A stretch of DNA of 24,252 nt from CAZYMF01 sp964648215 (lineage in GTDB: Bacteria > Desulfobacterota > Binatia > HRBIN30 > JACQVA1). The notes under the pieces are model-generated. The model made no database searches and was not told the DNA's origin. It was given only the letters and a program-made list of their open reading frames with translations. Position 1 is the first letter of the stretch. Every line of letters begins with the position of its first letter. Both the position numbers and the translations under genes were made by a program. Below, one piece after another: positions 23,533 to 24,252 of this stretch. The DNA is taken from NCBI GenBank assembly GCA_964648215.1, contig CAZYMF010000057.1:1-24252 (forward strand), read 5' to 3'.

Positions 23533-24169
23533 CCGAAGTCGCCAAGCAGAGGCAACGCGAAAGCAAAGGTCGTCCAGACGCGAAGGGGTACCTCGAACGA
23601 TTGACCGATCGGGGAGGGAAGACCGGGCACCGCCCCGCCTGCTGCTGGTGTCGTCATTTCGTACATGGATCGTGAACTTCCGCCGGTGGACGGCGCCCTC
23701 ATTATCCCGCGGCAGTCAGCAAGTAGCCTGCCGGCTCAGCCATGGGACGAGAGTTTGAGTAGACGCGATCCCGCGCCGCCGCCGTTCCCATCCATGAAAA
23801 AAGCCGCGCGGCGGCGTTACAAAGGTTGGGAATCGTGGCTCGACTTCCGTCGCTGGGCGGTGGCAGTCAGCAATGAAACTGATGGATCAGTCTGCGTTTC
23901 TTATGACGTTCGCGCGAAGATCGGTGCCCGGAAAAGGGAGGAGGAGCAACAGCACGGTGACCCCGAATGCTGCCCGGCCGAACCAATCGCCCCAGGCGAG
24001 CATGAGCCCCGGTGCCGGCGTCACCGCCGCCGCCGGCACGTCCCTCCGGTCGCCGCCACGGCGGCGGGCAGGAACAGGCGGGCGCGCCACGTCGCGAGGT
24101 TCACGGCGAGGAGTCCGCGTCTTCCCGTACCCGGGCGGCGGCTCCATCATCGGCACGGGCTCGCTCTCC
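23533..24169. other. Largely non-coding region with short direct repeats and a possible lnt-like remnant
   Basis: Over about 640 bases I find no convincing complete gene. GGCAGTCAGCAA occurs at 23711-23722 and again at 23862-23873. On the minus strand, 23887-24156 is an open frame of 89 codons rich in Pro and Arg at first, ending LAWGDWFGRAAFGVTVLLLLL. GDWF followed by a hydrophobic helix resembles the C-terminus of apolipoprotein N-acyltransferase, and the neighbouring frame holds RARLFLPAAVAAT, which could be the segment before it after a frameshift. This remnant idea is weak. The region may also carry the promoter of the cytochrome complex operon. Confidence 0.3.
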
Positions 24170-24252
24170 CTACGCCTTGGCGATCACCTCGTCGGCATAG
24201 CGGCGCAGCAGGTCGAGCTTCTGCTCCAGGGTCTGCGAGTCGATCGGCTCGG
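24170..24252 (-). CDS. 3' end of a minus-strand gene cut by the window edge
   Basis: Reading from the window edge, the last 26 codons end EQKLDLLRRYADEVIAKA and a TAG stop at 24170-24172. The amphipathic helix with hydrophobic residues at i and i+3/4 spacing is typical of a real C-terminus and resembles the closing helix of many LLM-type oxidoreductases, but 26 residues are too few to assign a family. The codon usage matches the neighbours. Confidence 0.45.
   Translation of the reverse strand, partial: EPIDSQTLEQKLDLLRRYADEVIAKA

Overview
This is a GC-rich, gene-dense bacterial window from an aerobic, Gram-negative-type organism. The evidence is periplasmic c-type cytochromes, a Tat-exported iron-sulfur protein, an EmrAB-type pump and a heme-copper oxidase. 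Two luciferase-like (LLM) oxidoreductases and one deazaflavin (F420)-type nitroreductase-family protein suggest F420 or flavin chemistry. That mix fits an uncultivated deltaproteobacterial-type lineage such as Binatota or Desulfobacterota, but this placement is inference and no marker gene is present. I saw no rRNA, tRNA, CRISPR array, transposase or phage gene.

Layout. Positions 379-4457 (+) hold a giant flavoprotein that fuses a GltD/NfnB-like half to a PyrK/NfnA-like half, followed by the deazaflavin-type protein. Positions 4595-7415 hold a divergent EmrB (-) / EmrA (+) drug efflux pair around a short palindromic intergenic region. Positions 7481-8685 (-) hold an exported msrA-msrB methionine sulfoxide repair pair with overlapping ATGA. 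Positions 8917-10411 (+) hold a small unknown protein, a hairpin and an LLM oxidoreductase. Positions 10430-12717 (-) hold a thioredoxin-like protein, a COG2403-type GTPase and a truncated carbamate kinase start. Positions 12873-15731 hold a membrane class III nucleotide cyclase (-), divergent from a CBS-domain protein and a YhhN lysoplasmalogenase (+). Positions 15786-16718 (-) hold a second LLM oxidoreductase.

Respiration. Positions 16935-20302 (+) form a compact ba3-type cytochrome c oxidase operon: a 41-residue subunit IIa, subunit II with a fused cytochrome c domain, subunit I, and a SCO copper chaperone. It converges on 20494-23498 (-), which encodes a tetraheme cytochrome c, a Tat-exported ferredoxin with four cluster motifs, and an NrfD/DsrP-like quinol membrane subunit. 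Together they could pass electrons from quinol through periplasmic cytochromes to oxygen. The last 750 bases are mostly non-coding, with a possible gene remnant and the 3' end of a further minus-strand gene.

The most unusual structure is a set of six intergenic inverted-repeat elements (1-86, 4467-4572, 7401-7477, 10438-10549, 12780-12868, 20404-20477). Their arms are arrays of short units, usually 7 nt, rather than ordinary complementary stems. In three of them the unit is CAAGNNN on the left and NNNCTTG on the right. One uses NNNGAAC/GTTCNNN, one uses CACAGAG with 1-2 nt spacers, and one uses CGGTTR with a period of 7-8 nt. Three lie between convergent genes, one sits at the broken end of the carbamate kinase gene, one separates two codirectional genes, and one is cut by the window edge. 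One even supplies the last four codons and stop of emrA.
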